DNA from: Paraclostridium ghonii
Lineage (GTDB): Bacteria; Bacillota; Clostridia; Peptostreptococcales; Peptostreptococcaceae
Length of the DNA stretch: 64,000 nucleotides
NCBI RefSeq assembly: GCF_030815085.1
Contig: NZ_JAUSWG010000007.1
Strand: one strand, 5' to 3'
Both the position numbers and the translations under genes were made by a program. The notes under the pieces were generated by a model that was not told where the DNA came from, made no database searches, and saw only the letters and a list, made by a program, of their open reading frames with translations. Shown here one piece after another: positions 1 to 7,991 of the stretch (position 1 is its first letter; each line of letters begins with the position of its first letter).

Positions 1-270
1 CCTATCAATCCTTGTAGACCTGTGTCTCCCGTATATCCTGTGTACCCTGTATACCCTGTGTATCCTGTTGGCCCTATTAATCCTTGTAGACCTGTGTCTC
101 CCGTATATCCTGTGTACCCTGTGTATCCTGTTGGCCCTATCAATCCTTGTAGACCTGTGTCTCCCGTATATCCTGTGTACCCTGTATACCCTGTGTATCC
201 TGTTGGCCCTATTAATCCTTGTAGACCTGTATATCCCGTATATCCTGTATATCCTGTGTATCCTGTTGCT
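1..270 (-). repeat. Tandem DNA repeats coding Gly-X-Y collagen units
   Basis: Blocks of about 54-63 nt, each encoding GPTGYTG...GDTGLQGLI, repeat head to tail. Copies differ by whole 9-nt GYT units and by silent changes. This is a hypervariable slippage region, so its copy number may differ between strains or be mis-assembled. Confidence 0.9.
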
Positions 271-509
271 CCTTGAGTTCCGGTATACCCTGTATATCCT
301 GTATACCCTGTTGGTCCACCAGCTGGACCTTGTGGTCCTGTATATCCTGTTGGTCCTTGCGGCCCTTGTTGACCAGTAGGTCCTTGTGGTCCTGTAGGTC
401 CAGTGTATCCTATTGTCCATGGACAAGAACAGTGATTGCACATATGTTTAAATGCACAATGATCGCACATACAATTATAAATACCTGTGCATCTACCATT
501 ACAATTCAT
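1..509 (-). CDS. Collagen-like repeat protein, C-terminus beyond window
   Basis: The minus strand reads from an ATG at 507-509 with no stop before base 1, giving at least 169 residues. A GGAGG sits about 10 nt upstream (520-524). The first ~33 residues are rich in Cys (eight Cys, several as CxxxC or CxC). They are followed by uninterrupted Gly-X-Y triplets dominated by GYT, GPT, GDT, GLQ and GLI. A single break (GPA-G-GPT) interrupts the register once. Collagen-like proteins of this kind form exosporium filaments (BclA family) in spore formers; that role is inferred. The Thr-rich Y positions are typical O-glycosylation sites, and a glycosyltransferase lies divergently at 1867. The Cys-rich head could cross-link or anchor the protein. 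Function beyond 'collagen-like surface protein' is not proven. Confidence 0.85.
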   Translation of the reverse strand, partial: MNCNGRCTGIYNCMCDHCAFKHMCNHCSCPWTIGYTGPTGPQGPTGQQGPQGPTGYTGPQGPAGGPTGYTGYTGYTGTQGATGYTGYTGYTGYTGLQGLIGPTGYTGYTGYTGYTGDTGLQGLIGPTGYTGYTGYTGDTGLQGLIGPTGYTGYTGYTGYTGDTGLQGLI

Positions 510-812
510 ATTATAGTTTCCTCCATTTTAAATATATTTTTTATTTGTTTTGCTAACTTTAAGTTCAATTTAAAATATTTTCTAATGGTATAAATCATAT
601 AACTATTTGTAGAAGTTGACATTATTTTATTTTTATAATTCTAATTGTTTTATAGATGACATGATTAAATTACTTATTTTAAAATAAGAATTCATTATTC
701 ATTAAATTAAATGAGTCTATATCGTGTGAAATATAAATTAGCTTAACATCTTATATAATAAAATATGAACCATTCTCTGTGTTGGTGACATATCATGGTA
801 TTAAATTTTATA

Positions 813-853
813 TTTTTTAATATAACTCGCAGCTTAGCTTTTCACATATAGTA
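813..853 (+). promoter_or_regulatory. Upstream copy of duplicated sporulation-type promoter block
   Basis: TTTTTTAATATAA (813-825), then 19 nt, then CATATAGTA (845-853). The second element fits the CATANNNTA -10 pattern of sigma-E/sigma-K type promoters. No gene now follows it. The same arrangement with identical spacing lies in front of the glycosyltransferase. Confidence 0.4.
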
Positions 854-1791
854 TATAAATTTTTCAACGTATTCATATCTATTTTATCTTTGAATCTATA
901 TTAATTATCAAAACCCAATAAAAAATTTTAATTATTGTCAATCTATTATATCCATCATTAACAGCCGCGCCTAATTCTGCTATTACTATTATACTTAATT
1001 AATTAGATATAAGTTATAAATGCATTTAATATTCCAAATTCCTATTTTGATAAAAGTCGTAACTAGTGTATTTTACTTAATTTCTAATAATGTTCATTTG
1101 TAAAATAACATTATGTTTTGTTTAGATTATTTTTAAAAATAATCACAAACATATAATTTATACATACACTTTAAGAGATCAATATAGAATAAAAAGTTCA
1201 ATCCTTTTTAAAGTGGTCTATAGAGTTTATGATCAATTTTTTTGCAAATTTATTTTAGTACGACTTTAATAATCAATAATTTTTTTTAATAAAAATTTCT
1301 AAACTAAATTTATATTAAAAAAGTAATATCCAGTTGCAAGTCTCCATAAATAAAAAACATAATATATTTTGAATCAATAAAATTAGGGAGCAATATACTA
1401 AAAGTATATACAGGTTTTATATCTAGTTGATTATATACAAACTCTATATCAATGATTTATGTGAAAAATTTAGTATTTTTAAAATAGTTTATTTTAGATA
1501 AATCCAAAACCATAGAAAACATGGGGATAACTTGATAAATTTACTTTCACTAGGATATATCGCTCAATAAACTCATACTTCAACAAATTTATTTAGACAA
1601 GTTAAATGTTAAATATATTTACTATAAGCTATAAATTATATATTTCAATTATCAATGTTTTCATCATAAAAATAAATCATCTACATTTTTATAAAAAACT
1701 GCTTTTATTTTTTAGCGTTCTCCGCTCCTAAGCGTAAAAAAATCATATACACATATTTATTAATCTATAAAAGTAAACATTAAAATTTTCA

Positions 1792-1832
1792 TTTTTTAAT
1801 ATAATGAATTAGTTTACTACTCACATATAATA
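1792..1832 (+). promoter_or_regulatory. Probable sporulation-type promoter of the glycosyltransferase
   Basis: TTTTTTAATATAA (1792-1804), 19 nt, then CATATAATA (1824-1832). The -10-like element precedes the AGGAGG ribosome site (1851-1856) by about 19 nt. It is a near copy of the block at 813-853. The match to the mother-cell CATANNNTA -10 motif suggests sigma-E or sigma-K control, as expected for a spore-surface enzyme; the -35 match is weak. Confidence 0.45.
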
Positions 1833-1866
1833 TATAAGATTTAATATTTAAGGAGGTTTTCAATGA

Positions 1867-2955
1867 ATGAATAAGTATAAAATTTGTGTTTATGCTATTT
1901 GTAAAAATGAAGAAAAGTTTGTAGAGCGTTGGGTAAATTCTATGAGTGATGCTGATTATATAGTGGTGTGTGACACTGGATCTACAGATAATACTGTTGA
2001 TAAATTTAAATCATTAGGTATAACCCCTAAGTATATTAATATTTCACCTTGGCGTTTTGATGAAGCTCGCAATCAATGTATTGATTTAATTCCTGAAGAT
2101 GTGGATATATGCATTTGTACAGATTTAGATGAGATATTAGAACCTGGATGGAGAGAAGTTTTAGAGTCTAATTGGAGGCCTAATACTCAACAAGCAAGAT
2201 ATACTTTTGTATGGTCTTCTGATTCAAACGGTAATCCCTTAAAAACATCTATAGCAGTAAAAATTCATGCTCTCAAAGGATTTAAGTGGATTTACCCCGT
2301 ACATGAAGTACTCGATTATTCTGGATCAGATCCTTTTATAATGACCGACATATACGATTTAAAAGTTCGCCATCTTCAAGACCATACTAAATCTCGTACT
2401 CAATACTTACCTCTTTTAGAACTTTCTGCTAAACTTTATCCTGACTACGACCGTAATATTCACTACTTAGGTCGTGAATATATGTATCATAAAAAATATA
2501 ATGAATGTATAGAAACCCTTAAACACCACCTATCTCTATCTACAGCTTTATGGGGTGATGAAAGAGCTGCATCTATGCGTTATATAGCCAATTCATATCA
2601 ATCTCTTGGTGATACGTCATCTGCTAAAAGTTGGTTGTTGCGTGCTATTGCAGAATCTCCTCATACTAGAGAACCCTACCTTGCTTTGGCGAAATTAGCA
2701 TATGAATTACATGATTGGACTTTGCTTTATTGGGTGTGTGAGTCAGCTTTACGTATACCTCATCCTACAGGCTCATATTTAGATGAGCCAGAATGTTGGG
2801 GATATTTGTTTGATGATTTTGCGGGTCTTAGTTGTTATCATTTAGGATTAGGCGATAAAGCCATTGAGTTTGCTCAAAAAGCTTTGTCATATGCTCCTGA
2901 TGATATTCGTTTACAAAATAACTTAATGTTTTGTTTAGAGCGTTTTAAAAACTGA
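1867..2955 (+). CDS. Family 2 glycosyltransferase with C-terminal TPR-like repeats
   Basis: 362 residues. The N-terminal GT-A domain shows CKNEE (near residue 12), CDTGSTDNT (near 35) and a metal-binding DLDE motif (near 87), as in GT2 enzymes that transfer sugars from nucleotide donors. From about residue 185 on, helical pairs with TPR-like spacing follow. AGGAGG at 1851 supports ATG 1867; an ATG at 1863 opens only a three-codon frame. In C. difficile a GT2 enzyme (SgtA) glycosylates the collagen-like BclA3 from a neighbouring locus. The divergent collagen gene here suggests the same job, by inference. Codon use is odd: Arg is mostly CGT/CGC, while flanking genes use AGA, pointing to horizontal acquisition. 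Confidence 0.85.
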   Translation: MNKYKICVYAICKNEEKFVERWVNSMSDADYIVVCDTGSTDNTVDKFKSLGITPKYINISPWRFDEARNQCIDLIPEDVDICICTDLDEILEPGWREVLESNWRPNTQQARYTFVWSSDSNGNPLKTSIAVKIHALKGFKWIYPVHEVLDYSGSDPFIMTDIYDLKVRHLQDHTKSRTQYLPLLELSAKLYPDYDRNIHYLGREYMYHKKYNECIETLKHHLSLSTALWGDERAASMRYIANSYQSLGDTSSAKSWLLRAIAESPHTREPYLALAKLAYELHDWTLLYWVCESALRIPHPTGSYLDEPECWGYLFDDFAGLSCYHLGLGDKAIEFAQKALSYAPDDIRLQNNLMFCLERFKN

Positions 2956-3059
2956 TCAATTTATCTATATGAATAGATTCATATTTCTTTCTAAACATAT
3001 TATAATAATAAAAAATAACAAGTTTTTCATTATTAATAAATAAAAAGGAATCATGATAT

Positions 3060-3325
3060 TGTAGATATGCCCCTGTTAAGTAAACACTCATAAAAAGTAC
3101 CTTAGGCGGAATGTATTCAGTATTCAACCGGACTCATGCCGCTTTTTATTTGTATACGCTCATTATTATAAAAATAAATATAGTCATCTATAAGCTTAGT
3201 AATTTCATTAGAATTTTTAGTATCAACTAAATATAGAAGTCCAGATTTCATATGACTAAAAAACTCTCAATAGAGGAATTACTCCAACAATTTCCTTTTA
3301 GAGACATAGATTTATGTAGAAGTAA
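3060..3325 (-). pseudogene. 3' remnant of an IS3-family transposase (OrfB)
   Basis: The minus strand encodes, from about 3325 down to a stop at 3117-3119, the typical C-terminal end of an IS3-group DDE transposase: MSLKGNCWSNSSIESFF, then YIYFYNNERIQ and SGMSPVEY. The next bases in a +1 frame continue with residues resembling the usual tail, so there is also a frameshift. The catalytic N-terminal two thirds are absent. The sequence around 3060-3085 (TG then CCCCTGTTAAGTAAACAC) looks like the IS terminal end. No full copy is in the window. This is a dead fragment. Confidence 0.8.
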
Positions 3326-3351
3326 CTTTTAGTATTTAAATATTGCCCTTA

Positions 3352-3383
3352 AAAAAGAAGATAGCAAAAGCTATCTTCTTTTT
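3352..3383 (-). terminator. Terminator of the flavoprotein gene pair
   Basis: GAAGATAGC - AAAA - GCTATCTTC with A/T tracts on both sides. It overlaps the stop codon of the 3382 gene. Confidence 0.8.
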
Positions 3384-4665
3384 ACTTAACTATTTTCTTA
3401 TTAAAAATATCTTCCAACCCTGTCTTTTTAACTCTATTTTCTATTTCCTTTTTATCTATAGTATAAAATCCTAATTCTTTCATTCTATTAAAGTAAACAC
3501 TTCCTGCAAAAGTAAATTTCAATCTATCTGCATTTTCCTCTTTTAATTCTTGATTAGCATGGGATATAAAGTCTCCAATAGCTATACTAGTTGGTAATTG
3601 TAATAAATACATACCTATTGCATTTCTAGCTGCATTATGTCCTGCTAAAGATCCAGTGCATATAGCTTCTGTATGACCTACAAAGAATCCACTTTTTTCT
3701 CCACCTACAAATAAGTTTTCAAGTCCTGTTACTCTCATATAATTGTCTCTTGGTGCAACTGAAAAATATCTTACAGAGTTTCCTTTTCCACCTGAGTACG
3801 GATCTACTATTATTGCGCCTTCAAATCCTGGTATTTTTCTCAATTTTTCAAGTGGGTAAAATGGAGCCATTAGTTTTGCATGACCTGTATCTATAAGAAT
3901 TAAGTTTTTAGCAAACTCTGGTAAAGAATACTGTTGACATACTTTTATATCAAGTTTTTCCGTATTTACAAGTTCTTCTGGTAAAGGTATTACAGCACAC
4001 CCTTTTTCATTTAAATCCTTTTGAATCTCTTCACTTAAGCTCTCTTTTAATAATTTCATAGAACCACTGAAAGCCCCTAACTCCCCTGTATTTCTTCTTC
4101 CATACATATCTTCTATTCCACACTTGCTAGTTATGCTAACTCTTCCTCCAAATGAAGGACATCTTAAAACGCACATAGCACATCCATTACCATACTTACT
4201 ACAATTACCCATAGGTCCTGAAGTCCCTGTTGTTTCTACAAATGAATCTCCACTTATAATCGCTCCATCTTCTAAAACAACTGCTTTTATTTTCTTACCA
4301 TCTAATTTAACATCTATAACTCTAGAAAAGAATTTTACTTCTATTCCCATACTTAGAATTTTTTCTCTTACAGGTTTTTCTATTTCTGTAACATTATATA
4401 TAGTTGAATGTTTGTGTCCTGGAAAATCCATGTCTTTATGTGTAGAGTACTTATCTGTTAGTTCAAATAATTCACTTGCTCCTAAAGCTATAGCTTCTTC
4501 TGTTGCAGTATACCTTCCATTGTTTCTCATTATTCCTCCAACATTGCCAAGCCCTAATAAAAGATCTGTTCTCTCTAATATAACAACTTCTGCTCCTGCT
4601 TTTTTTGCAGATATTGCAGCTGCACAACCAGCCCATCCGCCTCCTATAACTACTACTTTTGCCAA
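3382..4665 (-). CDS. FAD-dependent oxidoreductase, GidA-like fold
   Basis: 427 residues starting at TTG with an AAGGGGGAA site. The N-terminal dinucleotide-binding motif VVVIGGGWAGCAAA followed by an acidic VVILER binds the ADP part of FAD. A Cys-rich patch (CSKYGNGCAMCVLRC, about residues 155-170) is unusual and could hold an Fe-S cluster or a redox disulfide. The C-terminal GLFVGGEKSGF-type segment is the second FAD contact typical of GidA/succinate-dehydrogenase-like flavoproteins. It lies 30 nt downstream of an Fe-S electron-transfer protein in the same orientation. The pair therefore looks like a two-subunit redox enzyme; its substrate is not recognisable. Confidence 0.7.
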   Translation of the reverse strand: MAKVVVIGGGWAGCAAAISAKKAGAEVVILERTDLLLGLGNVGGIMRNNGRYTATEEAIALGASELFELTDKYSTHKDMDFPGHKHSTIYNVTEIEKPVREKILSMGIEVKFFSRVIDVKLDGKKIKAVVLEDGAIISGDSFVETTGTSGPMGNCSKYGNGCAMCVLRCPSFGGRVSITSKCGIEDMYGRRNTGELGAFSGSMKLLKESLSEEIQKDLNEKGCAVIPLPEELVNTEKLDIKVCQQYSLPEFAKNLILIDTGHAKLMAPFYPLEKLRKIPGFEGAIIVDPYSGGKGNSVRYFSVAPRDNYMRVTGLENLFVGGEKSGFFVGHTEAICTGSLAGHNAARNAIGMYLLQLPTSIAIGDFISHANQELKEENADRLKFTFAGSVYFNRMKELGFYTIDKKEIENRVKKTGLEDIFNKKIVK

Positions 4666-4695
4666 TTTAAATTCCCCCTTAAACTTAAAGCAAAT

Positions 4696-5652
4696 TTATT
4701 TTAAATTCTTTAGATAATCTCTTCCATTAATTTGAGCTTTACAAGATTTTGTTCTTTTCCCATTAATCACAACCGTACATCCTCCACATATTCCTTCTCC
4801 ACATACAATTAAATTATTATTTGCTATAGAAAATCTAATATTTTCATCAATACTATCTACTAACTTCATAATTTCTTTATTAAAAGAATTAAACCCACCA
4901 CTATATACAAGTTCTACATTGTTTCTTCTTATATAATCTTTAATCAAATCTTCATCTTCTTTTATATTTATAAAGTGTATATTGACATTTAATTCTTTTA
5001 TTTTATCTATAACTTCATCTAAAATAGTTCTTCTAGTATCTACAAATACTTCTACGTGATTGTTATTTTTCAAAATATACTTTATTATTTTAGGTGCATT
5101 TACTTGAGATAAACCACTTAATATTACTGCTACATTGCTATTTGTAGTAAGTTTGAATTCTTTAAGCCCTAATACACCATTTAAATATGGTCCCCTTACC
5201 AATACTTTATCAAAGCTTAATAAAGATTTAGTTTTGTGCCCTACTTCTTTTATTATTACCTTTAAAATTTCATTTTCAATATCTATATCCATAACTGATA
5301 TAGGTACGTTATATCTTGAGTCAATTTGGTCTTTACTTCTTAATAATATATATGAACCAGGATTTAATAGTTCTTCTAATAATATTTTAGGAGTCTTTAT
5401 CTCTAGTAAATATATATCTTCTTTTAATTCTTTTTTCCTTACAATATCACATAGTACATCTCGCTTTTCATTACATGCTACATTTCTATTGTGCTGCAAT
5501 TCATTGTATACACATACGCCCTGCCAAATACAATCACAAGTTTGACTACCTTGGATTAAGCTACACTGAATACAATCCCCAGAATATGCCAAATGGCACG
5601 GACAATATTTACTTCCACAATCAGCACATGGTTGTATGCTTATTCTTTTCAA
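4696..5652 (-). CDS. Fe-S/flavin electron-transfer subunit, PyrK/sulfide-dehydrogenase-like
   Basis: 318 residues, TTG start with AAAGGAAGTGG upstream. The first 55 residues hold about ten Cys in CxxC-like pairs (CADCGSKYCPC, CIQC, CDC), suggesting an extra Fe-S or zinc module. The middle resembles a ferredoxin-reductase-type FAD/NAD domain. The C-terminus has CGEGICGGC plus a later Cys, the [2Fe-2S] pattern of dihydroorotate dehydrogenase electron-transfer subunits. It is first gene of a two-gene operon with the flavoprotein at 3382. It probably passes electrons between NAD(P)H or ferredoxin and that partner. The pathway is unknown. Confidence 0.65.
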   Translation of the reverse strand: MKRISIQPCADCGSKYCPCHLAYSGDCIQCSLIQGSQTCDCIWQGVCVYNELQHNRNVACNEKRDVLCDIVRKKELKEDIYLLEIKTPKILLEELLNPGSYILLRSKDQIDSRYNVPISVMDIDIENEILKVIIKEVGHKTKSLLSFDKVLVRGPYLNGVLGLKEFKLTTNSNVAVILSGLSQVNAPKIIKYILKNNNHVEVFVDTRRTILDEVIDKIKELNVNIHFINIKEDEDLIKDYIRRNNVELVYSGGFNSFNKEIMKLVDSIDENIRFSIANNNLIVCGEGICGGCTVVINGKRTKSCKAQINGRDYLKNLK

Positions 5653-5855
5653 AAGACCACTTCCTTTAGATGATTTTTAAGATTACTAATTTAAACTGCT
5701 ATAGTATTAATTTATTATCTAAATTTTATTTTGTTACTTAAATATTTATATAAATTTCAAAAACTATATATCATAACCATTACTTTTGAATATAATGTAT
5801 AAAAGGACATGATTACATATTTAAACTTGCTTATAAATAGTTAGGGGGGAGTTTA

Positions 5856-6527
5856 TTGAATTTTAATTTTGTTTTTTCTAATCAACATTTAACAATTCTA
5901 CTTTTTGTAGCTATATTCTTATTCTTGTTGCCTAAGCTAACTAAAAATTTACTTCCATACAGCTATTTAGTAGAAAAAATTATATGCCTATCTTTTGCAT
6001 TCATGCTTGCATTAGAACAAATTTGCTTAGTTTCTTTAGGTAGTTATAATGTTTTATATACGCTACCGATAAGTATAACAAGTATAACAATATATATATG
6101 TATTGCAATTTTACTTTTAAAAAAATACCATTTGTTTAATGTGTTTTTTTCATGGAGTATAGTTTGTTCTATAGGTGATTTAATATTTTTTAAAGATTTA
6201 TATTTTGAATTTCCACACATTCTTTATTTCTTTTATATAGCATCTAGATTACTACTTTTATATTCTTTAGTTTATTTAATTGGAGTTAGAAAATTTTATG
6301 TGAATTCTAAATGTATAATTGACAACATAAAAGCATGTTCTTTATTTTTCTTATTTACTTTTTCATTAAATACTTTTACTAATGCTCATTATAGTTACAG
6401 TTTTTCAAATGATAATTTATACAGTATGTTTTTATTCACCTTAGCAACATCTTTAATTTATATACCTACTTTAATTAAAGATAATAATAGCCTTGATTTT
6501 AAGTTTAAGCGAAAAAATAAGTTATAA
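5856..6527 (+). CDS. YwaF/TMEM164-like membrane protein lacking the usual conserved residues
   Basis: 223 residues, TTG start behind AGGGGGGAG (5843-5851). There are six to seven hydrophobic segments. The stretch from LPISITSITIY through FPHILYFFYIASRLLL aligns by eye to the YwaF (TIGR02206) family core, where LPxHxC and a later His-containing 'FxxAH' segment are normally conserved. Here the His and Cys of the first motif are Ser/Thr, and the second His is Ser. TMEM164-type relatives are acyltransferases; loss of these residues argues for an inactive or repurposed paralogue. It ends inside a bidirectional terminator shared with the convergent gene. Confidence 0.5.
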   Translation: MNFNFVFSNQHLTILLFVAIFLFLLPKLTKNLLPYSYLVEKIICLSFAFMLALEQICLVSLGSYNVLYTLPISITSITIYICIAILLLKKYHLFNVFFSWSIVCSIGDLIFFKDLYFEFPHILYFFYIASRLLLLYSLVYLIGVRKFYVNSKCIIDNIKACSLFFLFTFSLNTFTNAHYSYSFSNDNLYSMFLFTLATSLIYIPTLIKDNNSLDFKFKRKNKL

Positions 6528-6559
6528 GAGTATCTAAATACTCTTATAACTTATTTTTT
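6512..6559. terminator. Bidirectional terminator, 21-bp stem
   Basis: Perfect arms 6512-6532 and 6539-6559 around a six-base loop, with A and T runs at the ends. The stop codons of both convergent genes lie within it. Confidence 0.9.
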
Positions 6560-7169
6560 TATCTATATATAATTTACTTCGTTTTATTATATATGAACTT
6601 ATAAAAAACATAATTACAAAGAATAATCCTATTAAAGTTATGCTAATTTTACCGTTTATTAGTATTTTATTTCTCCATATAAAAACTGGAACTATTAAAA
6701 TCAATGAACTAACATTGTATAAAATCTTATACTTAAGAGGCTCCGCTTCTAAACCATACTTTTGGGATCTATAAGCTTTTAAATATGTTAATACCATTGA
6801 AATGAAAAAAGTACCTATTAGTATATATATGAAATATTTACTAACTAGCGTTTTTTTCAAAAACAAATCACAAATTAATGACATTATAGCTATAACTATA
6901 GAAAATTTCTTAACTGTTTCTAAATATACAATATATACAGGCGTGTTTTTTATATAATCTTTACATATGGTATCACAAAATTCCCTTGGATTAACTACGT
7001 ACTTTTCTAGATTAGTATTTTTATTACTTAAGTTTATATGTAAGTTATAAAGCTTTTGACTAATTTCTCTTTTATGAACTTCTAGCATATTTAAATTTCT
7101 TATATATTTTACCATATTAGTATATATACTAAAGTTTTCATCTGTAAAATTTTTCTTACTATCTCCCAT
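6534..7169 (-). CDS. Uncharacterised membrane protein with cytoplasmic N-terminal domain
   Basis: 211 residues. The first ~95 residues are polar and helical. Four hydrophobic segments follow (about 93-110, 115-132, 150-167 and 175-193), separated by short basic loops. The layout of a soluble helical head plus four helices recalls the DUF1129/DUF1048 family of small membrane proteins often placed next to MarR- or PadR-type regulators. A MarR gene lies just upstream, but with its own terminator between them. I do not recognise a specific function. Confidence 0.5.
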   Translation of the reverse strand: MGDSKKNFTDENFSIYTNMVKYIRNLNMLEVHKREISQKLYNLHINLSNKNTNLEKYVVNPREFCDTICKDYIKNTPVYIVYLETVKKFSIVIAIMSLICDLFLKKTLVSKYFIYILIGTFFISMVLTYLKAYRSQKYGLEAEPLKYKILYNVSSLILIVPVFIWRNKILINGKISITLIGLFFVIMFFISSYIIKRSKLYIDKKISYKSI

Positions 7170-7225
7170 AAATTCACCCCATTGAACTTAAAATTTATAT
7201 ATATATCAATTATATCACAAAAAAA

Positions 7226-7243
7226 ACTCGCCATTAGGCGAGT
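7226..7243 (-). terminator. Terminator of the MarR gene
   Basis: ACTCGCC-ATTA-GGCGAGT followed on the minus strand by a run of T. It separates the MarR gene from the membrane protein downstream. Confidence 0.85.
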
Positions 7244-7360
7244 AAACATATACTTTAGTATGTAAGAAGAAAATTTAAAATCTTAGGTTAACTTAATTAT
7301 ACCACAATTTGCCTAAATTGTAACAACTTAAGGAAAATTAAGAAATTTCCATCCAGTAAG

Positions 7361-7801
7361 TTATATTATCTCTTTCATTATATCTATAGTTTTTTGTAAA
7401 CTTTCTTCAAGCTCTTTCTTCTTTTGTAACTCTAATTTATCTATTTTATCATTTATTATTTTCATAAATTTATCTATCTCTGCGTTAACTACAACTTTAC
7501 CTTCCTCTGTTATACCATAAAAAGTATTTCTTCTATCTTTAGAATCTTCTTCTCTATATACATATCCAAGTTCAACTAACTTGTTTAAAAGTATACATAA
7601 ACTAGATGTTGAAACATATAACTCTTTACTTAAATTTTTCAATTCTATTTTTTCACGCTTTTGTATTTCAACTAAAGTGAAAAATTGTTTCTTTGTTAAT
7701 ACCTTACCTTTTTTATATCTATCTGTATTTGTTGCTTTTATTAAATTCTGATAGTTATTCATGCTTTGTATCAATAGTTTTGATATTTCTTTGTTTTCCA
7801 T
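7361..7801 (-). CDS. MarR-family transcriptional regulator
   Basis: 146 residues. The winged-helix core is clear: a helix-turn-helix (IELKNLSKELYVSTSSLCIL, about 50-70) and the wing with EEDSKDRRNTFYGITEEGK, where the D-x-R-x-x basic turn is the MarR hallmark. Long flanking helices make the dimer interface. It is monocistronic between two terminators, so it probably controls distant genes and itself. A perfect 12-bp inverted repeat lies 34 nt upstream of the start. The ligand is unknown. Confidence 0.9.
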   Translation of the reverse strand: MENKEISKLLIQSMNNYQNLIKATNTDRYKKGKVLTKKQFFTLVEIQKREKIELKNLSKELYVSTSSLCILLNKLVELGYVYREEDSKDRRNTFYGITEEGKVVVNAEIDKFMKIINDKIDKLELQKKKELEESLQKTIDIMKEII

Positions 7802-7834
7802 ACTCTTACCTCTCCTTTAGTTTAAAACCCTGTC

Positions 7835-7864
7835 AAATTAATTTTTACCCTAAAAAATTAATTT
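7835..7864. promoter_or_regulatory. Inverted repeat, candidate MarR operator
   Basis: AAATTAATTTTT (7835-7846), six-base spacer, AAAAATTAATTT (7853-7864): perfect 12-bp arms in the promoter region of the MarR gene. It is A/T-only, so chance palindromy is possible. Confidence 0.5.
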
Positions 7865-7949
7865 ATCTTATATGTATTATACTATTTTTTTATAATTTTT
7901 TAAGTTACAAATAATTAAATTGTAAAATATTTCAAAAAAATAAAAGCTA

Positions 7950-7986
7950 TAAAAATGAATTATCCTTTTTATATAGCTTCTATTCT
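7950..7986 (-). terminator. Terminator of gerW
   Basis: AAGCTATA... hairpin arms around 7953-7979, followed on the minus strand by a T-rich run. It lies just past the gerW stop. Confidence 0.6.
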
Positions 7987-7991
7987 CTATT

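Larger units (their letters stand above)
510..1866. other. 1.36 kb gene-free, very AT-rich intergenic region
   Basis: No open frame with a ribosome binding site is visible on either strand. The region separates the divergent collagen-like and glycosyltransferase genes. It contains two copies of a promoter-like block (813-853 and 1792-1832) about 979 bp apart. That spacing equals the length of a typical gene, so the interval may be the site of a deleted or decayed gene. No recognisable peptide remnant was found in it. Confidence 0.6.

Noticed and set aside
1..270. Repeats resembling a CRISPR array
   Set aside because: There are no unique spacers, the units have variable length in multiples of 9 nt and they read as in-frame Gly-X-Y codons.
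22..593. Three plus-strand frames over the collagen repeats
   Set aside because: They are reverse-strand shadows of the Gly-X-Y repeats (Pro-Val-Tyr patterns) and lack ribosome sites; the minus-strand gene explains the DNA.
1720..1740. Hairpin around TTTTAGCG...CGTAAAA
   Set aside because: Arms do not pair beyond four or five bases once checked base by base.
2945..3127. 60-residue minus-strand frame as a gene
   Set aside because: It opens at a TTG within the transposase remnant and contains its frameshifted tail and IS end, so it is part of the scar.
4124..4717. 197-residue plus-strand frame opposite the flavoprotein
   Set aside because: It is antisense to a clear FAD-binding protein and shows no motif or start signal.
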